A stretch of DNA of 64,000 nucleotides from Cheilinus undulatus. Its lineage: Eukaryota; Chordata; Actinopteri; Labriformes; Labridae. The notes beneath the pieces were generated by a model. That model searched no databases, was not told the origin of the DNA, and was given only the letters and a program-made list of their open reading frames with translations. The translations under genes and the position numbers were made by a program. This document shows positions 22,797-34,167 of this stretch, piece by piece. The stretch spans positions 14,927,885 through 14,991,884 of the forward strand of contig NC_054866.1 of assembly GCF_018320785.1 (NCBI RefSeq). The letters run 5' to 3'. The first letter of the stretch is position 1, and the number at the start of each line of letters is the position of its first letter.

Positions 22797-24392
22797 CAGG
22801 GGCGTAGAATTGGGTAGGGACGCTAGGGACACGTCCCTATCAATATTATGTCACTACCGCATGGTCCCTTCAGTGCTGGTTATTGACATAAACACACAAA
22901 CAGTTGGATGGCACAGCCCGCGGAGTCACCAAAGCCCTCCCCACTCTAATTCACGGTGCTGGAACCGCTGCAAGCAAAACACAACATAAACACCACACAA
23001 ACAATCCCTTATCCACATAAAACCCTCACAATACACCCAACAAAACCACCAACACAAAACACAAGCATTACAACACAAAACACAAGCATTTTAACGCAAA
23101 ATTACTCTTTACGTTGTCTTGCCAGGGATGAGCTGGCACAAGTTTAAAACATTGGAAGTAACTATAGTAAGAGTGGTAAACACACAGCAATGTTCATAAA
23201 ACGTGATACCTACATGTAGCATACACCCGTCCTCTAAATTTTTCATCTTCTGGCTTTTTATTACTTATAAGTGGTGGGATTTCTCTTGTAACTCTAGCTA
23301 CTCCTCTCTTTGCTGCTCTTAAAGCTGTCTGATGTTTTTAGGGGCAGTTTTCTGGCTGGTTAATCTAAGTTTTGGTGCAGTACTTGCAGCATTACTCTCT
23401 CTCTCTGTGCACCTGTTTGTAGGTGCTCTCTTGTCCGAGAGGTGTCATCAGGTGCTGGAATGGTTATTGTGCGTATATTCAATTGTCATCCTGGCAGCGC
23501 CACTGATCATACTCGACCATTTATCAACAAGTATGTCATTATATTAGATATAATGTGCAATAATGTCTTATCAGGAGAAAACAGAGTAGCGAGGCAGTTG
23601 AAACAATGAAAGGTGGAGAGACTGAGGAAGCTCAGGTGAGGTCTTAAACTGATTAGTGAAATATGTATTAGCCCATTAATACTTTTTAAACAAACAATTT
23701 TATCAAGAGAAGAACTGTCATACATTCAGGGAAGAGACAGGAGAGGCAGATGGAGCTTCAGGGTGTGAGGTAAGGTTTAAAAATCATAAAATTGATAATA
23801 ATAGACTCAGAAAGGAGAACAGGTGAGGACTGATGTCTAGTTGATTTTTTAAAGATCATTTTTCAAAAATTATTTCATTATTTCCACAGTACTATAAGGT
23901 TTGAGTTAGGTTATGATGAGGTTATCAGCTGCACTAGAACACCCCACTAGTGTTCTGCACATTTATATGGTGAAATGCTACTCCATAGTGACACATAAGT
24001 GGATTTTTTCCTGTTTGGTTTTAAAATGAGCCACCGTTGTGCTCAGGAGCTGTACCTTGACAGCTCATAATCATTATGCTTTGATTAAAGACTCAAGCCA
24101 TTTTGTTCAAGAGGAAGAGGGAGAAGTGATTTTTTTCTGGGTGGTTTGCCCACATCTTAAGATCAGAAAACATACACATACAGATATTATACATGCATTT
24201 ATATAGGTGTGCACAGCACTATTTTTCCAAGAAACATTTGAAAAAAGAAGAAAGAGTAAAAGATCACATAGCATTTTGTGAATGTTTTGCGGCATAGTTA
24301 ATTTATGACATATTTCTGCTCAAACTATTTACGGATCGGTCAGGTTTCCAATATATGTCCCCCCCAATGCTAAACTCATTCCTACGCCCTTG
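22797..24392 (+). mobile_element. hAT-like non-autonomous element with exact 8-bp target duplication
   Basis: Left end CAGGGGCGTAGAATTGGGTA; right end ACTCATTCCTACGCCCTTG, inverted copies of each other over about 12-15 bp. Identical 8-mers CTTGTTAC flank it (22789-22796 and 24393-24400). The 1596-bp interior has no transposase; it includes a two-fold tandem of CAACACAAAACACAAGCATT near 23050-23090. Inserted into the outer hAT element; removing it restores a continuous terminus of that element. Confidence 0.8.
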
Positions 24393-24461
24393 CTTGTTAC
24401 AACAAAAAAGTAATCTGAGGACTCGAACTGTTTACTTTGTGACACGTTACCCCTGACACTG

Positions 24462-24960
24462 AGCCAATGTAGCTATGTTAGCTTAAGCTTTAGCAATGTA
24501 GGTTTCAGGAAACCAAGCTAATTCTACCATAGCTATGCTGGCTACATAGATAACATAACTCCATTCTAACATAGCTAAAGCTAAACCCAAAGTAGCTACA
24601 TTAGCCTTGGTAAACATAGCATAAGCTTATGTAGATAGCTTTATCCAGGTTAGCTACATAGCTTTGTTATCTACATAGTTATGGAGACAATTTCATGTTG
24701 GCTGTGTTAAGAGTGTTTTCACCGAGAACACCTTTTTTCCTGTAAGCAGACTGTCAACTTTATCAAACATTTTGTAATCAGGTTTGCAGGTCAGGTTTGG
24801 GGAATTTAACTTTTGGTATCCTTGCCTTTACCTTAACTCTTACCCTGAACCTAGCCAGAAATGTAATCTGATTTTATTTTAAAAGTTTTAGTATGTAGAT
24901 CCGTTCTTACAGAGGCGGTGTCTCTAACAGTAGGGGTCTGCAAGGGGGCATTTGAGACAG
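24462..24960 (+). repeat. AGCTA-rich interspersed repeat, copy A right part
   Basis: Starts AGCCAATGTAGCTATGTTAG and stays rich in AGCTA/TAGCT to about 24690; matches 42424-42586 (AGCCAATGTAGCTAATTTGG). The right boundary is unclear. Confidence 0.5.
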
Positions 24961-24967
24961 TCTTGCC

Positions 24968-25665
24968 CAGGAGTGTCAAGCTCAAGGCCCGGAGGCCAAA
25001 TCCAGCCCGTAGTACAGTACCTGGCCTGCAAGAGCATATTATATTTTATTTACAACTGGCCCACCAGCATGAGGTCTGCAGACATCCTCCTGTATAAAAA
25101 TGTAAACTTGACCATTTAAAATATCCTAAAGTCAGAAAAAATGTGAAAAAGTAAAAGTAATTAGATAAAAGGTCAGGAATGTAGGAAAAGAACTTAATCA
25201 GTGTTTTCATTTCAGGATTTCTATTTTGCATCTCACAATTACTACTCAAACTTATGATTCTGACATTTTAAATCAAGTTTTGACCTTTTCAATTCATAAT
25301 CCATGTTTTTACCTAAAAGATTTCACAATTTGAAATTTCAACTCATATTTTGGCCCTTTGAAACTCATGATTTTGAATTTGATCTCATATTTTGATCTTT
25401 AAAACATAATTGGGGCTTTATACTTTATATATTCGCCCTTAAAAACATTATTTTGACTGTTTATCTCAGATTTTGAGCCTTTAAACTTTTCATTTTGAAT
25501 CTTTTAAAATCTCAAAATCATTTAAAATAATGCTAAGTTGTTTTTTTTTTTTTTCAATAATTCATTAATGGTAAAAAATGAGGTCGACAGTGGACCCTGT
25601 TAGGCCCTCAGGTTAGACCTAAATTCAGAGTCCGGCCCCTGCTGTGATTGAGTTTGACATCCCTG
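24968..25665 (+). mobile_element. hAT-like non-autonomous element (698 bp)
   Basis: Left end CAGGAGTGTCAAGCTCAAGG; right end TTGAGTTTGACATCCCTG, inverted repeats of the 'caggggtgtcaaactcaaggcccg' family. Flanks GTCTTGCC (24960-24967) and GTCTTCCA (25666-25673) agree at 6 of 8 bases, a plausible aged target duplication. The interior is AT-rich with repeated 'ATTTTGA-x-CTTT' phrases and no transposase. Confidence 0.7.
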
Positions 25666-25673
25666 GTCTTCCA

Positions 25674-26269
25674 TTTCAGTGGTTGCCAAAGCTTACAAAT
25701 CCAAATTTCTAAATATTATTGCTTTAAAAGAATTTTGAAAGTTTTTTTGGAATCCTATGTACCATCTAAAGTTGTCTTCCAAATATTTTTCTCTGTGCTA
25801 ATAGTTAATTATACACACAATTCTCCAAAATTCAAAGCTAAACATTTGCAGTATGTCTGCAGCAGATCAGTCATTGCAAATTATCATTTTACTATTCTAC
25901 CTTTAGATTTTTCTCACATGAAAAAACATCCCAGAGAATAACACGTTCACTGCTGTGACACTTCATAATTGCCTCAAACACCTCACTGCTGCCCTATGGG
26001 ACCAACATCAAGTTGGCAGCTTTGACTCGCTGAAAGAGCTCACATGTGGAGGCTCGTTAGCACCTGTTAAGATACAGATCAACCTGATGATGACATCACC
26101 AGGCATCTGTTGCTCTTTTAATGGATTTGGATTGGATGACAACATTTTTGAGGGTGGGATGGCGTATCCTTTTCGTCATCAGATTCCCTTGGGTTCCTGA
26201 GTCATTGCCACGTTTGATCAAGTGTCAGGGTTAAAATGGAACAAAAAGTCAATGAGGGTGGACAGCAAG
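25674..26269. other. Non-coding DNA, nothing recognised
   Basis: ORFs at 25648-25941 and 25955-26200 show no domain. 26090-26220 might be more of the Tc1-like fragment that follows, but similarity is not evident. Confidence 0.35.
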
Positions 26270-26562
26270 GGAGTTATCACTACAAAGCCCATAATCTCTG
26301 GTCACAGACTCTTCCTAGACATGAAGCAAGCATGGGAACAAAGGTTGTATGTGAAAATCTCTGTAGATCAGCAGTTTGAGAAATACTCAGACCAGCACCA
26401 ACAACCATGGCACAATCAAAGCAACTTAAATCACATTTGCTCTCCATTCTGATGCTCAGTTTGAACATCAGCACCTTGTCTTGGCCACATCTATGCCTAA
26501 ATACATTAGTTGTAGCCATTTGATTGAGTTAATAAACAACTGCGTAGTAAACCTAGTAAGTG
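26270..26562 (-). mobile_element. Tc1-like 5' fragment, minus strand
   Basis: On the minus strand, 26519 to 26280 encodes a frame with FKLSIRMESK and GAGLSISQTADLQRFS. These match the N-terminal helix-turn-helix part of the fish Tc1-like family whose termini read 'CACTTTATTAGGTACACC' (also seen at 840-912). The catalytic domain is absent; the terminus near 26562 is diverged (CACTTACTAGGTTTACTACG on the minus strand). Confidence 0.6.
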
Positions 26563-28889
26563 AACAATGAGCATATATCAGTACCACTTTTATGGACTTT
26601 GAGGTAATTTCCTTTTTATTATTTAATTTTTTTTTAAATTAAACTCTGGCAAAGTGGCTGACCTGTTGCTTTTCTCTAGCTAACTTCAGCTGAACATGCA
26701 CAGAGCATACCACCATTATTCTCCTTTCCACTATCATTTTTCCTATAATAATGAAATGATAAACACGTCAAAAATAAAGTACAGTTTATGTAAAAATGTA
26801 TATTTGCTTAGTTATCAACTGCTGTGGTATTAGAACCTACCATCCCTCCTTGTGAGAAGTCACAGTTCAAATTTTTAAAAATATTTAAACACTCAAATTC
26901 GTTCGCAGTTTGGGCCCTAAATGGAACAAAACATGGTCCAGCAAAACAGCAGGATATAACAGACATGTTTTAAAAAGCACATTTCCCTCATTATCCATGA
27001 AATACTGTGCTTTCTGAACAAATATTTGTCAGCCTTTTTCACCTATTAAAACAATATTTACATTTCCCATTTCACTTCTTGCAATGCTATTGTCAACTGA
27101 ATTGCAGGCAGCAGCATCAGCTGGCTTGATTTAAACAGATATCTCAATTCAGACAGCTGCAACTGTACCTGGCCTTATTACACTGCAAATCTTTGGTATG
27201 AGCTGCCTGGGCTTAAGTGTCTCTGTGTTTTCATTTTCAGGCAGCAGAGAGCAATAACCAAACTGTGAAAATCAATTCAGGAAACAGGACTGACCAATTT
27301 TAAATTCCCATAAAGCCATGAGTCATTGGAACAGAAAGTCTGCTGATTTCACTCATTAGTTTCTCCTTTTAGACTGGAGATTTATCCAGGGAAATCCATT
27401 TTCACATTTTAGTTATCAATTTTGTTGCTCTTGATTTGGTCCATCCATTCGTGCACTTGCCTGTGACGGTCAGTGATGACAAATTGCCTCTTTAATTGCC
27501 ATTTAAAGTGGGCCTGGGCTAGCGGTTGCTAAGTGCCCAGAGAGAGACAGGAAGCAGCTTTAAGACTGCGGCTGTCTCCAGCATCCATCTGTGACATCCA
27601 GTGGGTTTGGAGGGGAGGAGGAGGGGGGTCTGGAAGTACAGCCAGAATGACTCATAGGTCACATTTGCGTGAGTGAATGAGACAGTGTTTGTGTGTACCT
27701 GGGTGTGCATGTGGACTCTCTTCTCTGTATTTGCAAATTATGCAAAAGTGTGTCTCTGTGTTAATTTGTTTCTGAGAGCAGGAAACATTCAGCTCTTCTC
27801 TGCCCTCTTTTTACTGTGAATCATTTGCCGAGTGCTGTTTTACATCACAGACACCTTAAAAGTATTGAAGTAATTTTCTATTTGATAAAACTTGGATTTT
27901 AAAGAGCAGTCACTTCATTCACACTTTACAGGAAATCTGTAGCACAGACTGCCATTCTTTAATAAAGTGCTTATAGAGTTATACTCAGTCGACAGTAATG
28001 CTCATAGAACATGATGCTATTTAAAGGAGCCCTTATGAAACAGTCACTAATATAAGCTGGCCCAATTACTCCGACTTACTGCTTGAGCTCTTTATTCTTC
28101 ATGAGTCTATTTTTGAAGGAGCAAAGAAAAAATGAGATCACTGAGCCTCATTCGCTGAGGATTCTTCTTAAAGTAGTTCACAAAAGAAGTTTAAAGGAAA
28201 AACATTATCAGATATGTGAATCTGTTCCTAAATTGCTGGACTGTTTTCACCTGAGTTCTTAATTTAATGTGCACTTTGCCTTCTAAATCTAGAGATTGTG
28301 AATGATGTTCCTAATTAGCATAAAGAAACACCTGCTTTATGACCATATATGGGCATTGGGACATGTGCTTAACAAATGAAGTTGCACAGCATCGAAACGA
28401 GAAGAAAAGCAATGTCAGAGGAGTTTCCAAATGACTACACTCTGACTGCCAAGCTAGAAAGACTGAGGTAGTTCTAAAGTAGATGCAGCTAATGTAAAAG
28501 CTAATGGAGGAATGGCAGCAGACTTGCATTTTAAACCTCCATCTAAAGCCTACAAGAGCAGTTGCTCACCTTACTGAGAAACTGTTCAGAAAGTGTTATG
28601 TCTCCCAGTTTGCTTCTGTCTTTCTAATTTTTCATTTTCTTTTTGACAGACTTTGCTCTCCTTATTGCGCAGACATGATGTCCTGATAATCCTCATGGAC
28701 TGTTTCCACAGGTGTGAAGCAGGATTGAACCATTTCATAGAAATTGGGCGGGGGAGATTAAGCAGTACAAAGAATGAGTCAAGGTTAACTTTTTTAGCCA
28801 TAGACAACAGGACAGGAGATAGAAACAGGTATTGTGATCAATTCATTGAGATGAAAGTCTTGTCTAAAATGTGAATGTTGATATGAATA
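26563..28889. other. Non-coding DNA, candidate conserved elements
   Basis: No coding feature recognised. 27230-27510 is the best candidate for conserved non-coding DNA (separate entry). A perfect CCATATATGG box at about 28343 is expected by chance at this base composition. Confidence 0.4.
27230..27510. promoter_or_regulatory. Candidate conserved non-coding element
   Basis: Unique-looking sequence with several homeodomain-type cores (ATTAG, CAATT, TTTAATTGCC) and a run CAAATTGCCTCTTTAATTGC. No repeat or coding character. Call based on texture only. Confidence 0.22.
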
Positions 28890-29410
28890 TTTACTCCAGA
28901 TATAACAGGCCGCACACTTTCCAAAATGTAATCTTTCGTCTCATCAGTCCATATTTTATTTTTCCAAAGGTCTTAGGGGTCACTGAGGGGTTTTTGGCAA
29001 ATGTGAGATGAGCGTTTGTGTTCAACAGTGGTTTTGTTTGTGAAGCTCTCCCATGGATGCCATTTCTGCCCACTCTCTTTTTTATTATTGAATCACGAAT
29101 ACTGGCCGTAACTGAGTCAAGTGAGGCCTGAAGGTCTTTAGATGTCGTTTTGGGTTCTTTAATGACCTCCTCGATGAGATTTTGATGTGCTCTTGGAGTA
29201 ATTTTGGTAGGCTGGCCATTGCTGGGAAGGTTAATCAGTGTTCCAAGTTTTCTCCATTTGTGGATAATGGCTCTCACTGTGGTTGGCTGGAGTCTCAAAG
29301 CCTCAGAAATGACTTTTTAACCCTTTACAAACTGATAGATATTAGTGACTTTATAACTCATCTGTTCTTGTGTTGCTTTTTCGAGATCTTTACTTTCTTA
29401 GACGGTAAAG
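28890..29410 (-). mobile_element. Tc1-like transposase N-terminal half, minus strand
   Basis: The frame 29298 to 28891 encodes a paired-like DNA-binding region (PTTVRAIIHKWRKLG, then a G-Q-P-T-K-I-T-P-R hinge) followed by a second helix-turn-helix segment (KDLQASLDSVTASI, VGRNGIHGRASQTKPLL). The order matches Tc1-like transposases. It stops before the DDE catalytic domain, and upstream codons (to about 29410) contain stops. No terminal repeats found, so a truncated fossil. Confidence 0.75.
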
Positions 29411-30939
29411 TAGGCTAGTAGACTAGATTTAGTGATTTCTTAATTCAACAGGTCTGACAGTGATCAGACCTTTGTGTGGCTAGTGCACTGGAATCAGCTT
29501 TCTAAAAAACGTGTGTAAATGAAATCATCATTTAACACACAAAATTTTGAATTCACTTGTGTTATATATGTCTAACATCAAAATTTGTTTGAAGGTCTGA
29601 AACGTTCGAGTGTGACAAAAAAAAAAAAAAAGAAATCAGGACGGAGGCAAATCTTTTCATTGCAATTTAGATAGCGGTGTTGTTTGGATTGCAGGGAAAA
29701 TAGTCCAAATACATACATCTCTCTTAGAAATTAATCAGTTATAGAAATGATAGCACTTAAACCTATTTCAAAGCTGTTACTCTGGACAAAACCTGTTGGA
29801 CCAGACTAGTTTCTAATCTTGCTTCGTGGACTACCACACACAGACACAAATGATTTTGATCTTCTTCCTTGTTGGATGAATCTACAAGTGTGTTAATCTG
29901 TGAGAGCTGCAGGCCTTATCCATTTGAGACCATCTTTCAATAAGAGCTCGATAAAACCTGATCAATGAGGTCTAAATAAAAGATGGCCACACTGGATGAA
30001 TTATTGATGGCTCCAAAATAGACTTTGATTTGAAATAGACACAAACAAAGCAGATACTGCAGGCTGTGTTACAACCTCAACTAAACTGTCTCCTCTCTCT
30101 CTGTCTCTTTAATCTTTCTTCTCCCTGGCAGAACAACAAATTAGCTTTCTTTGCTGTCAGAATCCGTACATTTCTCTCTGGCTCCCTACCCACCACATGC
30201 CTGCAGGGCCTCCAAATAGTTGAAACTCAGCTGATATCTCTTTTCATTAGATGCTTTATCTTCTCATTTCATGTCCCTCACTATGTGAACAGAACTGCAG
30301 AGAATGCAAGACATTTGTTCGAGGGAATTTATCAAAGAGAGTGTCAAAACAACAGCTTCATCTGAGGTGTGTTGACAGGCTCTTTTGCAGATCAGTTAGA
30401 TCCCTTAGCCTCTAAGAAGTGAGACCCTGTGCGTCACATGTCAGTGCCCACAACAAGAGCTCAATTAGTGAGAGAGAAAAATGACAGTAATTAGACTCTG
30501 AAAGGAAGAGAGGAAAGTCCAGAAGGAGTCTGCGTGCTGATATTTTATAACCACTTTGATTTCATCAGTGTGAATTGATGCCGTATGTTATCTGTCCTGA
30601 AACAAGTGCCATGACTTTATACAGATCAAATCTATCTTCATACCTTCACAGAATAAACCACGCCTTTTGATTGTGTCTTCTTTCATCTCCATCATGGTAC
30701 ACCACTTTGCTCAGGTGCACTGCTGGTTTCCATGGAGACCAAAGATGGTGCTTCTCTGGATGACTGTCCTCCCGAGGAGAGGCTAACCTGTAGTGTCATT
30801 GAACTGACTGTGAGGCTCATGGGAGCCACAAAATAAACACATACTCTCACACTAAAGATCCACACTTGGGGCTAGAAGGCTGGTGACTCTAATGATTTTA
30901 AGAGTCATGTCTTAAAGCATTGGTTCCCACACCTTCCCA
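29411..30939. other. Non-coding DNA, nothing coding recognised
   Basis: Poly-A at 29618-29633. Several short ORFs without domains. An RFX-like box lies at 30726-30739 (separate entry). Confidence 0.4.
30726..30739 (+). promoter_or_regulatory. RFX X-box-like motif (imperfect)
   Basis: GTTTCCATGGAGAC resembles the RFX consensus GTTNCCATGGNAAC with a weaker second half-site. Confidence 0.25.
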
Positions 30940-31115
30940 CCATCCTTTACTGTGCACATTATGGTCCCATTTACACCACAGCTGTTTGATATGCTTTGAA
31001 AAAACTCTGGTTGGTTCATTTCATTTGGAACAGTTTGAAAGCTCATTCAAACTCAGGTGTGAACCGAAAAATGGGGGTTTTGCTTTGCTTCCAAACGAAT
31101 CCGGTTCATTTGAAT
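30940..31115 (+). repeat. Interspersed repeat fragment (GGTTCATTT...GAACCG type)
   Basis: Contains GGTTGGTTCATTTCATTTGG, CAGGTGTGAACCGAAAAATG and CCGGTTCATTTGAATAGTGA, phrases of a palindromic fish non-autonomous element. A related phrase occurs near 58875-58895. Boundaries approximate. Confidence 0.3.
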
Positions 31116-31554
31116 AGTGAAAGCAAAGTGGACTAACTTGTGAACCAAAGTCAGGAAGTGGCATAAAGCATGATGATTTAAAGATGTATTTATGTGATCT
31201 CATTCTCTCAAATGCATGTCATTACCCAGCTAGGCGTCTGTGTAACCATAGCTACACGATTTAGACTCTCGCTCATATGTTGGCTTGCCTTTTTCTTCAG
31301 TACAGATTCATTTTTCTCATGATAAGAACAACATGCTCGACAGTTTGCTGCCTCGTTGTCTGATCATAATGCCCCAAATCAAAAGCAGAAAACCTAAGAC
31401 AGCATACATTTGTTTCTGTTTCATTGTTTATGTTGGGAAAAAGCAGACTAGTGCAAAGAGATGAAGTTCTGTTTATGTCTTCTTCTAGATCTCCTTTTGT
31501 CGTCACCGCTCTTTTTTTCTTGGTGACGGCATCACAAATGTATCATCGACAGCC

Positions 31555-32005
31555 TTTTTTTCCATGACAAAAACTAGACTAAGACTAGAAAAATAGATCT
31601 GTGATGACTAAAACTGACAAAAACTAATTTTAGTTTTCGTCAAGATGACTAAAACTAGACAAAAATGTAATGTAGTTTTTGCCATACATTCAAATTCTGA
31701 TATTTTTCTACTATGGGTAAATCTGTCAAAAAGCAATGAAGCTGTAGCTATTCTGCCTCTAAGCTGTAGAAAGCAGGGACCCCAGGTTTGGAGGAGTGCA
31801 TAGAACACACCCCCATGATTTGGTATCAGATTTAGGCAAGAAAATAAATGCTTGGACTAAAAATTAAGACTAAAATGTGAGGACCTTTCATGGACTAAAA
31901 CTAGACTAAAATGTTAAAAAGGACAGAAATTACTAAAATGTGACTAAAAATAAAATGCATTTCATTAAAAGACTAAAACTAAGACCAAAATCGACACTGA
32001 AACAG
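31555..32005 (+). repeat. ACTAAAAC-rich degenerate repeat
   Basis: Many imperfect copies of GACTAAAACTAGAC/AAAA on both sides of a unique centre (31690-31840): the family 'actaaaactagactaaaact' is a common fish interspersed repeat. Followed by poly-T at 32018-32041. Confidence 0.55.
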
Positions 32006-32224
32006 TAATGGCTATGACTTTTTTTTTTCTTTTTTTTTTTTTGCACAAACTTGTTCTCCCATCTTCTGGGAACCAAAAAGTGAAAAATATCATCTTGTGA
32101 CAAATAGCCTTAAAAAAATCTTTTTTTTCCTTTTTTTTTCATTCCTTGAGTTTCTTTGTGTTAGCTTTATTTGTGCCATTATTCAAAGCAGTTCCTGTCT
32201 GCTGTGACACAGAGGGACACAACA
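32006..32224. other. T-rich low-complexity DNA
   Basis: Poly-T runs at 32018-32041 and 32120-32140; no gene. Confidence 0.5.
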
Positions 32225-32500
32225 CAGGCTCTCTGTCTCTCTTTTTATCCATTATGAGCTAGTCATGTTGTTAAGTCATGATCTGCCCAGTCAGACAGCA
32301 GTTTGGCAAAGCATGACACAACAGGCGGCACAGCCTGCCATTGATTGTCACAGCCCATCTGATAAAACAATGTGGTGGCTAATTTTAGGGTAGCGGTTTA
32401 AATTAATATCTCAATTTTTCTGTGGTTATCAGGTGATTAGAATGCCTTATTTTGAGGAAATTGAGAATTTAAATGCTGGCGCTTCTGCTCAATGTAATCG
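32225..32500. promoter_or_regulatory. Candidate conserved non-coding element
   Basis: Unique sequence with motifs often seen in deeply conserved enhancers: CATTGATTGTCAC, CTGATAAAACAATG, TAATTTTAGG and TTTAAATTAATATCTCAATT. It overlaps no repeat. Inference from texture only. Confidence 0.25.
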
Positions 32501-33100
32501 GCAGTCTAAACTCTTCCTGCCCTCCAGGCCTCCACAGTAAAGTGACTGAAAGCTATAACCTAGAGTACTCAGATTACTTTGACATTGGATGGGCAGAATC
32601 AAGTTATCAATGACAAAGCAATTTTTTTGTGATAGTAATCTATTGCAGCAACAGTTTGTCATGTTGCCCTTTAACTTTTGTTGCCAAAAAGAATCCTCTC
32701 TCCCAGCTTCTACTCCTGACAACAACACAAAATCCAGAAAGTTTCTTATTTCTTTTTTCTTTTCAAAAACGACAATGAAAATACATCCTTTTGTAATTTT
32801 TTGCCCAATAGTTTCTGACCATGATTGAGCAAATCTACAATTTTGATTTATCATTTTGCAAACAAGAATTATAGTACTACACATTTTTCATTATATACCT
32901 ATTTTAGAACCATAAATCCAATGACCAAGTCAGCCACCATGCTGCTGTAGTGCTTTTTCAGTCTATCCTCTTATGATGATACTTCATTCCTAGCATTGTT
33001 GTTATGTAACATTTGCTGTCACCTTGACACTTCGCTTTATGAAAAGGAAGAGTTTCAGTGAATACCACAGAGAATAGAAGAAGAGGCTCCAGCTTAGATA
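32501..33100. other. Non-coding DNA, nothing recognised
   Basis: Short ORFs on both strands (for example 32489-32884 minus) have no recognisable domain. Confidence 0.4.
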
Positions 33101-33525
33101 CAGTACATTCAGAAACTGGTTCAGACCCCATCGTTATCTTCAACTATGTTATGTTGCAGCCTCATGCTACAGTTGTTTACCTTTTTAAAATTCTCATCAA
33201 TCTATACTCAGTGCTCTATTATGACAAAGTGAAAAAAATGATTTTTTTTTTTTTGCAACTCTATAAGAAATAAAAAACTGAAATACAACACTAACAACTG
33301 TGTTCAGGCCCTTTGCAACAACACTTGAAATTTAGCTCCCAGTTCTCTTGATCTTTCAGTTAGATTGATGGACATAATTTGGAAAGGCACACACCTCTCT
33401 ATTGAAGACCTCACAGCTGACAATGCATATCAGAGCAAAAACCAAGCCATGAGGTCTGCCTCATGTCCAGTCAATTCAATTTACCACAGGTGGACTCTGA
33501 TCAAGGTGTAGAAACATCAAAACAA
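33101..33525 (+). mobile_element. Tc1-like termini remnant, foldback arrangement
   Basis: Opens with ACAGTACATTCAGAAACTGG, GTTATGTTGCAGCCTCATGC, TCATCAATCTA and AATGACAAAG-like text, then GGAAAGGCACACACC and AAACCAAGCCATGAGGTC. This is the 5' end of a fish Tc1-like family up to the transposase start. Then, instead of transposase, 33465-33525 carries part of the same end inverted (CACAGGTGGACTCTGATCAA). The transposase is therefore deleted, leaving opposed ends. Confidence 0.6.
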
Positions 33526-34167
33526 TCATTTGAAGCTTCTTCTGAATAAAAAATAAAAACCACTGACCATCTGCTGCTTTCAGATCAGATTAAAATATTT
33601 ATGAAACAAAAACATTAATATCATTAAAAACAACTCTTCTGCAACTCTAAGGAGAGGGACACCGCTGAAACTTCACTGGGATAGTTTCTATAGTACTTAA
33701 TTTGCTGATGTTTATTTCGAATGTGACAACTTCACGCTGTACAACTTTTAAACGCTGAAAGTGACACATCTGATTTCAGCTGTAAAATCAGAAAAATTGA
33801 TTAGATCTGTTAGCCTTAAACTCTATGGAAAAGTGGAAATATTTTCAATATTTGGCTTTAAAAAGAAAAAAAATACTTTATTGCACTGATTCAGTACATG
33901 AAGATGTTATTTAACCTGTAGTCCAACAACATCGGCTTCAGGCTCATCAATTGTATTATCTGTGTTTCACTGGAGAACAAGCCTTGTTATAAGGACTTGT
34001 CAGGATATTATGGTCAAACATAAAACAGTAGTTTCTTAACACCCTGTGCCCTCATTTTTCTTTTACTGTAGGGATGATGTGCTGAATCTACATTCATGAC
34101 TTTAAACAGGAAAAAGAAGTGATGTTATGTTATATTACTGTACTAATCAACCCTTTATAGGGCACTC
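33526..34167. other. Non-coding AT-rich DNA
   Basis: No gene, repeat family or strong motif recognised. Confidence 0.4.

Larger units (their letters stand above)
18064..24461 (+). mobile_element. hAT-like element (outer), split by two later insertions
   Basis: Left end CAGTGCTGAGTAGCGTTACT; right end GACACGTTACCCCTGACACTG at 24441-24461, inverted relative to each other, as in the fish hAT families with 'CAGTGTTGGG...GTTAC' ends. The element's own sequence is 18064-18429, about 22383-22796 and 24401-24461, roughly 0.84 kb. The rest is the Ty3/Gypsy element and a second hAT. No transposase is encoded. A clean 8-bp target duplication was not found. Confidence 0.6.

Noticed and set aside
23049..23092. 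Short tandem CAACACAAAACACAAGCATT units as a CRISPR-like array
   Set aside because: Only two adjacent copies without spacers, inside a hAT element in a eukaryotic genome.
28342..28351. Perfect CArG (CCATATATGG) box; others at about 35512 and 36339
   Set aside because: A few perfect CC(A/T)6GG sites are expected by chance in 64 kb of AT-rich sequence; no gene nearby.
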